DNA from: Siccirubricoccus sp. G192
GTDB lineage: Bacteria > Pseudomonadota > Alphaproteobacteria > Acetobacterales > Acetobacteraceae
DNA length: 64,000 nucleotides
Direction of reading: 5' to 3'
Assembly (NCBI RefSeq): GCF_019084075.1
Contig: NZ_JAHREN010000001.1
Location: forward strand, 4,118,501-4,182,500
This document shows, piece by piece, positions 30,243 to 39,318 of this stretch. Under the pieces are notes generated by a model that was not told where the DNA came from, did no database searches, and saw only the letters and a program-made list of their open reading frames with translations. Position numbers and translations under genes: made by a program. The number at the start of each line of letters is the position of its first letter. Position 1 is the stretch's first letter.

Positions 30243-30893
30243 TCAGGGGAACAGCACCTGGCTGACCGGGTAGACGATGCCGTTCAGCGCGATGATCTCC
30301 GGCCCTATCACCGCTGCCGGCGGCATCACGTTCAGCCCACCCGCCCCGAAGGAGCCGGACTGCCGCTCCGGCGCCGGATTGCTGACCGCGATCGCGCCAC
30401 CCTGGGAGGCGACGCGCACCATGGCGCCATTCACCGTGGGGTATTGCCGGTCGCCGACCAGTTGCGCCGGGGTCAGCGCGACGCCGGGGATCACGTGATA
30501 GCCGACGAAGGCGCGCAGCCGCACCGGATCCGGGCTGGCACCCGAAAGCGTGCCGCCACCCGACCCGCCGGTGCCCTGGGTGAGCAGGTCCTGGACGCGG
30601 GAGAAGGCGGTCTGGTCGAAGGCGGCGTCGACGGGGGCGAAGACGGTCATGTTGCCGCCAGCCCGGAACTGGTCGGTGGTACCGGCCCTGCCGACCAGCT
30701 CGATGAAGCGGTTGAAGCGGCCATCGGCGGCCAGGGTGTCGATGACGTTGCGCTGCCCCAGCACGCCTGGTGCCTGGGGCTGCACCTGGGCGTCTGCGCC
30801 GCGCGCGCCCAGCAGGCCGCCAACCGCAACCGCGCCCGTGGCGAGGAGCCGCCGTCTGTTCCAGAATTGCACGGAATGCCGTCCTTCTTGCAT
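30243..30893 (-). CDS. Secreted fasciclin-domain protein
   Basis: 216-residue exported protein. The twin-arginine-like start RRRLLATGAVAVGGLLGARGADAQ suggests Tat export. One fasciclin (FAS1) domain runs from VIDTLAADGRFNRFIELV through MTVFAPVDAAFDQ to the C-terminal YPVSQVLFP. FAS1 proteins mediate adhesion or matrix contacts, but the role here is unknown. ATG 30893 gives the signal peptide; the open frame further upstream belongs to the photolyase strand. It is divergent from the photolyase gene with a 101-base gap. Confidence 0.88.
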   Translation of the reverse strand: MQEGRHSVQFWNRRRLLATGAVAVGGLLGARGADAQVQPQAPGVLGQRNVIDTLAADGRFNRFIELVGRAGTTDQFRAGGNMTVFAPVDAAFDQTAFSRVQDLLTQGTGGSGGGTLSGASPDPVRLRAFVGYHVIPGVALTPAQLVGDRQYPTVNGAMVRVASQGGAIAVSNPAPERQSGSFGAGGLNVMPPAAVIGPEIIALNGIVYPVSQVLFP

Positions 30894-30994
30894 GTGCCAG
30901 GGCCGTAACGGACCCGATCCGCGACACCCAACGCCTCGTCGCAACACCGGTTCGACTTCATGCGGCACTGTTCCAGTCCGGCCGGCAGGCCCAA

Positions 30995-32465
30995 ATGGAC
31001 GGCATGGATGTCCCCGCCCTGCTCTGGTTCCGCCAGGATCTGCGCCTCGCCGACAATCCCGCCCTGGCCGCCCTGGAGGGCAGGAGGCTGCTGCCGGTCT
31101 TCGTGCTGGACGATGCAGCGGCCGGCGCCTGGGCGCCCGGCGGTGCCGCGCGCTGGTGGCTGCACCACTCGCTGGCATCGCTCGGCCGCGACCTCGCCTC
31201 CCGCGGCGCGCCGCTGCTGCGGGCGCGCGGCCGGGCGGAGATCGTGATTCCGGCCCTGGCCGATGCCATCGGCGCCGGCGAGGTCCTGGCCGGCCGCCTG
31301 CTGGAACCCTGGGCCCGCGAGCGCGACGGGCGCGTGGCCGAGGCGCTGGCGGCCGCCGGGCGCGGCTTCCGCCTCGTGACCTCCGCCACCCTGCATGAGC
31401 CGGCGCGGGTGATGAGCGGCAGCGGCCGGCCCTATGCCATCTACACGCCCTTCGCCAAGTGCCTGGCCGCGATGGCGCCGCCCGAGGCGCCGCTGCCGGC
31501 ACCCACCCGGCTGCTCCCGGTGCAGAACCCGCCGCCGGGCGATGCCCTGGAGGATTGGCGGCTGCTGCCACGGCAGCCCGACTGGGCGGCGGAATTCGGC
31601 ACGCTCTGGACGCCGGGCGAGGCCGGCGCCGCGGCCCGGCTCGCCCGCTTCACCACCGGGCCGCTGGGGCACTACGCGGTGGCACGGAACGATCCCGGCA
31701 TCGAGGGCTCCTCCGGACTTTCGCCGCATCTCCGCTGGGGCGAGATCTCGCCGCGCCAGGTCTGGCATGCGGTGCTGGCGGCCAGCGGCGGAAACCAGGC
31801 CCGCGCCTGGCCCTTCCTGTCGGAGATCCTGTGGCGGGAATTCTCCTACCACCTGCTCTGGCACCGGCCGGAATTGCCGGAGGTGCCGCTCCGCGGCCGC
31901 TTCGCCGCCTTCCCCTGGCAGCCTGATGCGGCGCTGCTGCGGGCCTGGCAGCGTGGCCGGACCGGCTACCCCATCGTCGATGCCGGCATGCGCCAGCTCC
32001 GGTGGTTCGGCTGGATGCACAACCGGGTGCGGATGATTGCGGCCAGCCTGCTGGTGAAGCACCTGCTGCAACCCTGGCAGGCGGGCGCTGCCTGGTTCTG
32101 GGACAGGCTGGTGGATGCGGACCTCGCCAACAACAGCGCCTCCTGGCAATGGATCGCCGGCTCGGGCAGCGATGCGGCGCCCTGGTTCCGGGTCTTCAAC
32201 CCGGTGCTGCAGGGCGAGAAAATTCGACCCCTCCGGGCGCTATGTCCGCCGCTTCCTGCCGGAACTCGCCGGCCTGCCCGATCGCTGGCTGCACCGCCCC
32301 TGGGAGGCGCCGGATGCATTGCTGCGCGCCGCCGGCATCACGCTCGGCCGCGACTACCCGCGCCCGGTGGTGGAGCATGCGGCGGGGCGCCAGCGGGCGC
32401 TGGAGGCCTTTGCCGCGCTGCGCGACCCGGCGCCGGATGACGTGGCGGAAGGTGCGGCGGCGTGA
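30995..32465 (+). CDS. Deoxyribodipyrimidine photolyase (frameshift at 32219-32222)
   Basis: Class I cyclobutane-pyrimidine-dimer photolyase, 489 residues when corrected. The N-terminal antenna domain begins ALLWFRQDLRLADNPAL. The FAD domain includes WGEISPRQVWHA, WREFSYHLLWHRPEL, GYPIVDAGMRQL, WMHNRVRMIAASLL and the DLANNSASWQWIAGSGSDAAP block. The frame breaks in GAGAAAATTC: three As instead of four would read GEKFDPSGRYVRRFLPEL and carry on to TGA 32465. It repairs UV damage by light and neighbours the ligase-associated repair genes. GTG of the next gene overlaps its stop (GTGA). Confidence 0.92.
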
Positions 32466-33361
32466 CCGGCTTCTCCGTGCTCGAGGACCTGTGCCGCCGC
32501 GGCTTCGAGGGGCTGCGCGTGGTCGGTGATGTGCATGGCGACGCGGCGGCTTTCGCGCATGCGGTGGCGGGCGCCGAGGCGGCGGGGCTGTTCCTGCTGC
32601 AACTCGGCGACCTCACCGATTACGGGCCGGACAGCCCGGAGGCGCTGCGGCTGATGTTCGACCTGCTGGATGCCGGGCGCGGCCGCTTCCTGCTCGGCAA
32701 CCACGACCACAAGCTGCGCCGCGCCCTTACCGGGCAACGGCTGCGGATCGCGACGGAAGGGCTGGGCCTGACCCTGGAGCAACTGGCCGAGGCGCCGGAC
32801 GGCTATGCCCTGGCGGAGCGTGCCATCGAGGAGATAGCCCAGGCCCCCGCCTGGCTGGTGCTGGGCCCCTGGGGCTTCGTGCATGCCGGCTGGCACCCCT
32901 CCATGCAGCACCGACCCTCGCCCGCCGATGCCGGGGCGCAGCGGCCGGACCCGGTGCTCTCGCGCGCCATGTTCGGCCAGGTGACGGGGCGGATGCGCGC
33001 GGATGGCTATCCGGAGCGGCTGCATGGCTGGGTGGACCGCATCGCGGCGGGGATGACGGTCTATTGCGGCCACGACCGGCGCTCCACCGATGGCCGGCCG
33101 CTGGTGCAGGCGGGCGCGCAGGGCGGCCGCGCGGTGTTCCTCGATACCGGCGCCGGCAAGGGTGGGCACCTGTCCTGGATCGACCTGCCCTTCGCGGCGC
33201 TGGACGCCGCCCCGCGCAAGCCATCCCGCCAGCCGTTTCACGCCTCCGGGCGCGAGCGCCCTCCGGCGATCGGACCGCAAGACGCCGGCGGGCCGATTCA
33301 CGCCTCCGGGCGCGAGCGCCCTCCGGCGATCGGACCGCTTACTCCCAAAGACGAGGATTGA
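32462..33361 (+). CDS. PPP-family metallophosphoesterase
   Basis: 299-residue cytoplasmic metallophosphoesterase of the serine/threonine-phosphatase or diadenosine-tetraphosphatase type. Metal ligands are in VVGDVHGDAAAF, LGDLTDYGP, LLGNHDHKLRR, FVHAGWHP and YCGHDRRST. Start is GTG 32462 overlapping the photolyase stop. The conserved domain ends near IDLPFAAL. The last ~45 residues are encoded by two 60-bp-spaced copies of a palindromic repeat (RERPPAIGP twice), so the repeats have been captured in the reading frame. The substrate is unknown. Confidence 0.85.
   Translation: MTGFSVLEDLCRRGFEGLRVVGDVHGDAAAFAHAVAGAEAAGLFLLQLGDLTDYGPDSPEALRLMFDLLDAGRGRFLLGNHDHKLRRALTGQRLRIATEGLGLTLEQLAEAPDGYALAERAIEEIAQAPAWLVLGPWGFVHAGWHPSMQHRPSPADAGAQRPDPVLSRAMFGQVTGRMRADGYPERLHGWVDRIAAGMTVYCGHDRRSTDGRPLVQAGAQGGRAVFLDTGAGKGGHLSWIDLPFAALDAAPRKPSRQPFHASGRERPPAIGPQDAGGPIHASGRERPPAIGPLTPKDED
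33237..33338 (-). repeat. Palindromic element, copies B2/B3, 60-bp tandem inside a gene end
   Basis: Two 42-base identical units, 33237-33278 and 33297-33338, repeat with exact 60-base spacing. On the minus strand each reads TCGCCGGAGGGCG ... CGCCCGGAGGCGTGAA, closely matching hairpin I of copy A1. They lie at the 3' end of the phosphoesterase gene and overlap the converging creatininase-like gene only at its border. Confidence 0.85.
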
Positions 33362-34100
33362 GCAGCATGGCGGCGATGCGGTCCGCCGCGGCCTCCAGCA
33401 GCGCCTCGCCCTTGGCCGCCGTCGCCACCCGTGCATCGCCGACCACGCCGGAGGCCGAAACCGCCTTGAAGGAGCGGCGCATGGTCAGCGCCGAGGGCTG
33501 GCCCTCGACCCGCGTGGAGGCGGGGCCATGCGCCTCCGCCAGCCGTTCCTGCCGCACGGAGTCGGGCCGCAGCGCCAGCATCATGCTGGTCTCCGCCTCG
33601 CAGGCATGCATGACATTGGGCTGGCGTTCCAGGATCGGGGCAAAGGCGTCGCCGGCCAGGTGCCAATAGGTGCCGGCCGCAACGTGGATGCCGAATTCCA
33701 CGGAGAAGGCATTGGCCGCCACCGCCACCGCCTCGGCATTGCCGCCATGCCCGTTCAGCAGCATCACCCGGCGGAATCCGCAGCGCGCCGCGGATTGCAC
33801 GATGCCGCGCAGCACGCCGGCGAAGGCTGCGTAGTCCAGCGTCACCGTGCCGCCGAAATCCATGTGGTGCTCGGCGAGGCCGGTCCAGACGCAGGGCGTG
33901 ACCACCACCGCCGCGCCGGATGCGGCAAGGCGGCCCGCCACCCGCGCCGCCACGCCGGTGGCGAGCACGATATCCACCCCCGTCGCCAGATGCGGCCCGT
34001 GTTGTTCCAGCGAGGCCACCGGCACGATCACCAGCGCATCCGCCGCCGCCCGCTCACGCAATTCGGCCGCGGTGAGGCGCATCCATTCGGTCTCGGTCAT
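33339..34100 (-). CDS. Creatininase-family amidohydrolase
   Basis: 253-residue creatininase/FAPy-deformylase-like metal hydrolase. Metal and active-site residues fall in VASLEQHGPHLATGVD, the GLAEHHMDFGGTVTLD segment, LNGHGGN and the ACEAETSMML block near the end. It would cleave a cyclic or linear amide in the cytoplasm; the substrate is unknown. ATG 34100 starts the conserved N terminus; the longer in-frame start would add an Arg-rich extension. It follows the 64-residue gene and DUF6134 gene on the same strand and may be the last gene of that unit. Confidence 0.88.
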   Translation of the reverse strand: MTETEWMRLTAAELRERAAADALVIVPVASLEQHGPHLATGVDIVLATGVAARVAGRLAASGAAVVVTPCVWTGLAEHHMDFGGTVTLDYAAFAGVLRGIVQSAARCGFRRVMLLNGHGGNAEAVAVAANAFSVEFGIHVAAGTYWHLAGDAFAPILERQPNVMHACEAETSMMLALRPDSVRQERLAEAHGPASTRVEGQPSALTMRRSFKAVSASGVVGDARVATAAKGEALLEAAADRIAAMLLNPRLWE

Positions 34101-34110
34101 GCCAGATCCC

Positions 34111-34305
34111 CTATTCCGCCTGGGCGCCCGACTGTTCCACCAATTCGCGCCGGATCCCCTCCTGGCTGCGCCAGAAGGCACCGAAAGCCTCGGACGAGGC
34201 ATCGGTCATCGGCAGGGTGGTCAGGGCCAATAGCCGCTCCCGCATGCCGGGCAGTTTGCGCGCGGGCGGCGGCCGGTCAAGCGGAACACCCTCAGCCACG
34301 CTCAT
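34111..34305 (-). CDS. Small hypothetical protein, 64 aa
   Basis: 64-residue protein that I do not recognise. It has good coding character (GMRERLLALTTLPMTDASSEAFGAFW) and a helical, mixed-charge C-terminal half. It starts 14 bases inside the end of the DUF6134 gene and ends 11 bases before the creatininase-like gene, as expected for a gene in a compact operon. It has no signal peptide and no motif. Confidence 0.5.
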   Translation of the reverse strand: MSVAEGVPLDRPPPARKLPGMRERLLALTTLPMTDASSEAFGAFWRSQEGIRRELVEQSGAQAE

Positions 34306-34891
34306 AGGTCACGGTGCTGCCATCCTCGCCCCGGGTCTTCCAGTCGAGCCAGGTGCCATCCGCGGCATAGCTGCCCTCGCTCTCCTCATCGCCGCTGGCA
34401 CGCCAGCGCGTGCCGCCGCCGGGGAGCGGCACACGGCTCCATTGCAGCCGGAGCGGCTTGCCGGTGTCGTTGTCGAAAAGCGGCCCGGTGAAACGCGACG
34501 GGTCCCACCAGGTCAGCGGCGCCGCATCGGCCGGCAGGCGCTGCGGCCCCTCCGGCCCCTGCACCTGGATCGCGCCCTCGGCCGCCCGTGCCACCATCTC
34601 GGTCACCTTGCCATTGCGATCCAGGCGGGAGGTCGCCAGGCGCAGCCGCCCGCCGGCCCAGGTCTCGCTGAAGCGGTGGCTGAAGCGGAAGACGGTGATG
34701 CCCATCAGGCGGACGACGATATCCACCTCGGTGCGCGCCGTCAGCGCGGCATTCTCCTCCGCGAAGGTGACGCGATGCGTGCCGATCTGGCTGCCTTCCC
34801 GCATGATGCGGAAGCGGATCCCGGATGGCTGCGCCTGTGCCGCCCGCGGCAGCAGCGGCAGGACCAGCAAAGGCAGGCGGCGGCGCAGCAT
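34292..34891 (-). CDS. DUF6134-like exported protein
   Basis: 199-residue protein with a signal peptide of ~21 residues (LRRRLPLLVLPLLPRAAQAQ). The mature part IRFRIMREGSQIGTHRVTFAEEN and the repeated beta pattern VEVDIVVRLMGITVFRFSHRF-like segments fit the DUF6134 family of periplasmic or outer-membrane-associated beta proteins of unknown function. Its ATG overlaps the stop of the upstream CxxCH gene (ATGA), showing translational coupling. Confidence 0.75.
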   Translation of the reverse strand: MLRRRLPLLVLPLLPRAAQAQPSGIRFRIMREGSQIGTHRVTFAEENAALTARTEVDIVVRLMGITVFRFSHRFSETWAGGRLRLATSRLDRNGKVTEMVARAAEGAIQVQGPEGPQRLPADAAPLTWWDPSRFTGPLFDNDTGKPLRLQWSRVPLPGGGTRWRASGDEESEGSYAADGTWLDWKTRGEDGSTVTYERG

Positions 34892-35223
34892 CAGGCTTTC
34901 GCCCGCAGCCGGCCATGCCCGCCATCGGCGCCAGTCCCTTGGCCGATGATCCAGGGGGCGGGATCGGAGGGCAGGACATCCGCCATGGGTGTTGCATCCT
35001 CTGGCTTGCCGGGGCGCGGGATCGGCGGCGCCACTGCCTCCGGCCTTCGCGGGTTCTTCGTCGAGGCTACGGCCATGCGCCGCGCCACCGGCCCGATCAC
35101 ATCCGCGGCATGGCAGGGCGCGCAGGATTCACCGGCCAGAGCCTCCCGCCACACCTGGTCGCACACCGGCCGAAGGCGCGCCAGCGCCGCGCTGACGCCA
35201 AGCACTGAAGCCACTTCTGACAT
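34891..35223 (-). CDS. Hypothetical protein with one CxxCH motif, 110 aa
   Basis: 110-residue protein of unknown function. It contains GESCAPCHAADVIGPVARRM, one CxxCH motif like a haem-c site, but has no signal peptide, so covalent haem attachment is doubtful; zinc or a disulfide is equally possible. The second half is Pro-rich and probably disordered. Its stop overlaps the start of the DUF6134 gene, which supports it being real. It heads the leftward unit and diverges from sixA. Confidence 0.6.
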   Translation of the reverse strand: MSEVASVLGVSAALARLRPVCDQVWREALAGESCAPCHAADVIGPVARRMAVASTKNPRRPEAVAPPIPRPGKPEDATPMADVLPSDPAPWIIGQGTGADGGHGRLRAKA

Positions 35224-35328
35224 GCATCAACCCTTCCGCCGGCGACGCGCCTCTGCCGGAGATGGGAACACCCCGCGGGACGGTAAGGGGCAGGACATCG
35301 CCGCGCTTCCGTGGCAGGATCGCGCGCG

Positions 35329-35878
35329 ATGCGCCAGCTTCTCCTGCTGCGGCACGCGAAGTCCTCCTGGGACGATCCGGGCCTTTCCGACCATGCCCGC
35401 CCGCTGAATGCGCGCGGGCGCCGCGCCGTCTCGGCCATGGCGCGGGCGATGCGCGAGCTCGGGCTGGTGCCCGACATCGTCTACGTCTCCTCCGCCCGCC
35501 GCACCCTCCAGACCCTGGAGGCGCTGACCCCCTTCGAGGATGGCGCGCTGATCGAGCCGATGGATGCGCTCTATCTCGCCCCCTGGCAAAGGCTGCTGGA
35601 TGTGTTGCGCGGGGCGCCGGAGACGGCGCGCAGCGTGCTGCTGATCGGCCATAATCCGGGGCTGCATGAGCTCGCCCTGGCGCTGGCCGATCCCGCCGGC
35701 CTGGCCCGCGGTGGCGCCGAGGGCCAGCGCCTGACGGAAGCCTATCCGACCGGCGCCCTGACCGAATTCACCATTGCCTCCCCCCTGGCGGCTGCTCGAT
35801 CCCGGCGGCGGGCGGCTGGTGCGCTTCCTTGCGCCGCGCGACCTGGCCGCCGGCGACCCCGCGGAGATCCCAAGCTGA
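35329..35878 (+). CDS. SixA-type phosphohistidine phosphatase (frameshift at 35780-35785)
   Basis: Histidine-phosphatase-superfamily protein, 182 residues when corrected. The RHG motif is LLLRHAKSSWDD, with SSARRTLQT and the second catalytic histidine in IGHNPGLHEL. It could dephosphorylate phosphohistidine proteins or small phosphates. A run of six Cs (35780-35785) breaks the frame; five would read ASPWRLLDPGGGRLVRFLAP and end at TGA 35876-35878. Without this correction it appears fused to the CHAD gene, which is probably an artefact. Confidence 0.85.
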
Positions 35879-37434
35879 GCCAGCAGGACGCCGCCGACCT
35901 GACCGGAGCGGAGGCCGCCCCGGCTCCGGAGGCACCCCCACCGGTCAAGGACGCCGCAGCCGCATTCGCGCTGGAATTCGAAATCGACCCCGCCGCCGCG
36001 GCCCGGCTGACCCGCCATCCCGCCATCGCCGCCGCCCGCAATGGCCGTGGCCGCGGCATGGCGGAGGAGCTGATCTGGCTGGATGATGCCGCGGGCGGGC
36101 TCGCCAAGGCCGGGCTGGCGCTGGAGGCGCCGCAGCGCGGCCCGCGCCGCCTGATGCACACCCGGCCGGCGGAGGGGCTGCCCTGGCTGCCCGGCACGCC
36201 CGCCACCCCGGCGAAGGATGCGGTGGCCGAGGATGCCGCGACGGCCCCGCTGGTTCCCGTCGCCGCCTTCACCGGCCGGCGCAGCCTGATCTCCCTCACC
36301 AGCGCCGCCGGCCCGGTGCAGGCCGAATTGCTGGCCGGCAAGCTGCGCGCCGTGGCGGCGGAGCGGCCCGCGGCGCGGCTCCGCCTCGCCGGCCCGCCTG
36401 ATTCGGTGCTGGCCCTGGCCGGGCGGCTCGCCGCCGACCTGCCGCTGCTGCCGCCGCGCGCCGCGCTGGCCGAGGAGGGCCGCGCCCTGGCCCGCGGCAA
36501 GCCGCCCCGCGCCCGCGCCAGCGGCCCGCCCGATCTGGCCGGGGCCGAGGCCGGCACGGTGGAGGTGGCGCTGCTCACCGCGATCGGCCATCTGCTGGAG
36601 GTGATGCTGCATCATGCCCCCGGCTGCCGCCTCGGCGCGGGGCCGGAGGGCGTGCACCAGACCCGGGTGGCGCTGCGCCGGCTGCGCTCCGTGCTCAAGG
36701 CTTTCCGCCCGGTGGCGCGCTGCCCGGCGCTGGAGGGCTTCGATGCCGGGCTGAAGGCAGTGGCGCAGCGGCTCGGCCCGGCGCGGGATTGGGACGTGTT
36801 CCTGGCCGGGCTCGGCGCCGAGGTCGCCACGGCGATGCCGGACGAACGCCGCATCGCCGCGCTGCTGAAGGCCGCGGAGGCCCGCCGGCAGGCCGCCTAC
36901 CTGGCGTTGCGGCAGGAGCTGGACGGTCCGGGCTTCCGCCGCCTGGTGCTGGAGGGGATGGCGCTGCTGCTGCACCGCCCCTGGCGCGAGGCGACGGAGG
37001 AAGCCGGGCCCGAACGCCTCGCGGCGCTGGACGGGCCCTTGCCGGAATTCGCCGGCCGCCTGCTGGACAAGCGCTGGCACCGCCTCCGCGACGAGGGCGA
37101 GGATATCGTCGCGCATTCCGCCGAGGCGCTGCATGAGGTGCGGCTCACGGCGAAGCGCCTGCGTTACGCGGCGGAGCTCTTCGCGCCGCTCTGGCCGGGC
37201 AAGCCGGCGCGGCGCTTCCTGAAGCGCCTGGCCGCGCTGCAGGAGGATCTCGGCACGGCGAATGATACCGCGGTGGCCCGCGCGCTGGTCGCTTCGCTCG
37301 GCACCGCGGTGCCCGCCTGGGCAGTGGGCGCGGTCGAGGGTTTCGCGGTGGCGCGCGCGGACTCCGCCCGCAGGCATGCGCTCTCCGCCTGGGAGGACCT
37401 GATGTTCGCGGAGCCCTTCTGGAACGGCGCCTGA
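35875..37434 (+). CDS. CYTH-CHAD domain protein
   Basis: About 519 residues. An N-terminal CYTH-like domain (FALEFEIDPAAAARLTRHP) precedes a long CHAD domain from VALLTAIGHLLEVMLHH, with conserved histidines in EGVHQTRVALRRLRSVLKAF and ALHEVRLTAKRLRYAAELF. CHAD proteins bind polyphosphate, and CYTH domains hydrolyse triphosphates, so a polyphosphate role is likely. The start is unsure: CTG 35875 overlaps the SixA stop, no ATG precedes the CYTH domain, and the next in-frame ATG (36058) is too late. It reads in the open frame continuing from sixA. Confidence 0.82.
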   Translation: MSQQDAADLTGAEAAPAPEAPPPVKDAAAAFALEFEIDPAAAARLTRHPAIAAARNGRGRGMAEELIWLDDAAGGLAKAGLALEAPQRGPRRLMHTRPAEGLPWLPGTPATPAKDAVAEDAATAPLVPVAAFTGRRSLISLTSAAGPVQAELLAGKLRAVAAERPAARLRLAGPPDSVLALAGRLAADLPLLPPRAALAEEGRALARGKPPRARASGPPDLAGAEAGTVEVALLTAIGHLLEVMLHHAPGCRLGAGPEGVHQTRVALRRLRSVLKAFRPVARCPALEGFDAGLKAVAQRLGPARDWDVFLAGLGAEVATAMPDERRIAALLKAAEARRQAAYLALRQELDGPGFRRLVLEGMALLLHRPWREATEEAGPERLAALDGPLPEFAGRLLDKRWHRLRDEGEDIVAHSAEALHEVRLTAKRLRYAAELFAPLWPGKPARRFLKRLAALQEDLGTANDTAVARALVASLGTAVPAWAVGAVEGFAVARADSARRHALSAWEDLMFAEPFWNGA

Positions 37435-37680
37435 GCCAATTCAACTTCTGATTGCCAGCACGGCCCGGCAGCGGGGACGCGGGCTCCGGGCGGCCGGGGC
37501 GACGGTGCTGGCAGCCTGGCGCCGCGGCTTCCGGAACCGGGCCGGAATCCCGGCCTCGAGGCCAACGTTCGTGGTTTGGCCCAGCCCTCGTTGCCAAGCC
37601 TCCGGGACGACCGATATCTTGCACTGCATCATGGCGGTGCCGCGGAATGCGGTGCCGCAAGACCCGAGGATAGACGCAGC
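37435..37680 (+). promoter_or_regulatory. Upstream region of the citrate synthase gene
   Basis: 246 bases without a gene. It contains GATATCTTGCACTGCATCATG, promoter-like and including TTGCACTGCA (37619-37628), a weak match to the PhaR-like motif. Such matches are expected a few times per window by chance, so it is only noted. Confidence 0.25.
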
Positions 37681-39000
37681 ATGAGCAGCACGGCCAAAGG
37701 GTCGGCGAAGGCCACCGTCACCGTCACCCTGGACGGTTCCAACCGCAGCACCACCCTGCCGCTGGTCTCCGGCACGATCGGCCCGGATGTGGTGGATATC
37801 CGGAAGCTCTATGGCGATCTTGGGGTCTTCACCTTCGATCCCGGCTATGGCGCCACCGCGAGCTGCGAGAGCAGGATCACCTATATCGACGGCGATGCCG
37901 GGGTGCTGCTCTATCGCGGCTACCCGATCGAGCAGCTGGCGGAGCAGTCCGACTTCCTGGAGGTCGCCTATCTGCTGCTGGAGGGCGATCTGCCGACCCC
38001 GGCGCAGTTCGACACCTTCTCCCGCGGCGTCACCCGCCACACCATGGTCCATGAGCAGATCCGCCGCTTCTACGACGGGTTCCGCCGCGACGCGCACCCG
38101 ATGGCGATCCTCTGCGGCGTGGTCGGCGCGCTCTCGGCCTTCTACCACGACAGCATCGACATCAACGACCCGAAGCAGCGCGAGATCGCCGCTTTCCGGC
38201 TGATCGCCAAGGTGCCGACCATCGCCGCCTGGGCCTACAAGTATTCGATCGGCCAGCCCTTCATGTATCCGCGGAACGACCTCGGCTTTGCCGAGAACTT
38301 CCTCTACATGCTGAACGCGGTGCCGGCCGAGCCCTGGCAGAACAACCCGATCCTGTCACGCGCCATGGACCGCATCCTGGTGCTGCATGCCGACCATGAG
38401 CAGAACGCCAGCACCAGCACGGTGCGCCTGGCCGGCAGCACGGGCGCCAATCCCTTCGCCTGCATCGCCGCCGGCATCGCCGCGCTCTGGGGCCCGGCGC
38501 ATGGCGGCGCCAACGAGGCGGTGCTGAAGATGCTGGCCGAGATTGGCAAGCCGGAGAACATCCCGGCCTTCATCCGCGAGGTGAAGGACAAGCAGAGCCA
38601 CACCAAGCTCATGGGCTTCGGCCATCGGGTCTACAAGAATTTCGACCCGCGCGCGAAGATCATGAAGGAGACCTGCCACGAGGTCCTGGCCGAACTCGGC
38701 ATCAAGGACGAACCGCTGCTCGACATGGCGATGGAGATGGAGCGGATCGCGCTGGAGGACGATTATTTCGTCAGCCGCAAGCTCTACCCGAATGTCGACT
38801 TCTATTCGGGCATCATCCTGAAGGCGATGGGCATCCCGACCAGCATGTTCACCGTGCTCTTCGCGGTGGCGCGCACCGTCGGCTGGGTGAGCCAGTGGAA
38901 GGAAATGGTCGAGGACCCCTCGCAGCGCATCGGCCGGCCGCGGCAGTTGTACACCGGCGCCACCGAGCGGGACTACCGGCCGATCAGCGATCGCGGCTGA
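37681..39000 (+). CDS. gltA: Citrate synthase
   Basis: 439-residue hexameric-type citrate synthase, condensing acetyl-CoA with oxaloacetate in the TCA cycle. Catalytic residues are visible: His in [17 protein letters not shown], His in [16 protein letters not shown] and Asp in [11 protein letters not shown]. The N-terminal extension [19 protein letters not shown] is typical of the Gram-negative type I enzyme. ATG 37681 is used; the longer in-frame start lacks homology. A strong terminator follows 27 bases after the stop, so it is probably monocistronic. Confidence 0.97.
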   Translation: MSSTAKGSAKATVTVTLDGSNRSTTLPLVSGTIGPDVVDIRKLYGDLGVFTFDPGYGATASCESRITYIDGDAGVLLYRGYPIEQLAEQSDFLEVAYLLLEGDLPTPAQFDTFSRGVTRHTMVHEQIRRFYDGFRRDAHPMAILCGVVGALSAFYHDSIDINDPKQREIAAFRLIAKVPTIAAWAYKYSIGQPFMYPRNDLGFAENFLYMLNAVPAEPWQNNPILSRAMDRILVLHADHEQNASTSTVRLAGSTGANPFACIAAGIAALWGPAHGGANEAVLKMLAEIGKPENIPAFIREVKDKQSHTKLMGFGHRVYKNFDPRAKIMKETCHEVLAELGIKDEPLLDMAMEMERIALEDDYFVSRKLYPNVDFYSGIILKAMGIPTSMFTVLFAVARTVGWVSQWKEMVEDPSQRIGRPRQLYTGATERDYRPISDRG

Positions 39001-39026
39001 ACCCCCTCCCCGTCCCGGCCTGAATG

Positions 39027-39061
39027 AAGGCGCCCGCTGGAGTCCCAGCGGGCGCCTTTCG
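39027..39061 (+). terminator. Rho-independent terminator after gltA
   Basis: Perfect 14-bp stem (39027-39040 with 39045-39058), AGTC loop, followed by TTTCGCTT. It is the clearest intrinsic terminator in the window. Confidence 0.85.
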
Positions 39062-39089
39062 CTTGCCCGGGGAGGGCGTGGCGCATGCG

Positions 39090-39318
39090 GCCGATGCATC
39101 CCTTGATTGATACCATATTGGTTTCACGAAGAATTTCCGAAGCAGATCATCAAGCCGAAATACTTATTGGGCACTTTTAAAGTAATATATCAAATATATG
39201 CATTTTCATTCGTCCAATTGGCCGAAGAATTCGGTAATTCTTCTTGTTCACTCTTGCGTGATGATGGGGGTGCGCGCAGTATCACTTCAGGTTGTCTTGA
39301 AGGTGTGGATTTCCCCCA
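39090..39318 (+). promoter_or_regulatory. AT-rich leader upstream of the hypothetical gene at 39319
   Basis: This ~230-base stretch is under about 40 percent GC in its centre, far below the rest of the window. It contains GAAGAATT (39224-39231) paired with AATTCTTC (39236-39243) around CGGT. It contains no gene and looks like a strong promoter region or a remnant of acquired DNA. Confidence 0.5.

Noticed and set aside
37619..37628. PhaR-like site before citrate synthase
   Set aside because: A single TTGC-N3-GCA match without the ATG extension; expected a few times by chance in the window.
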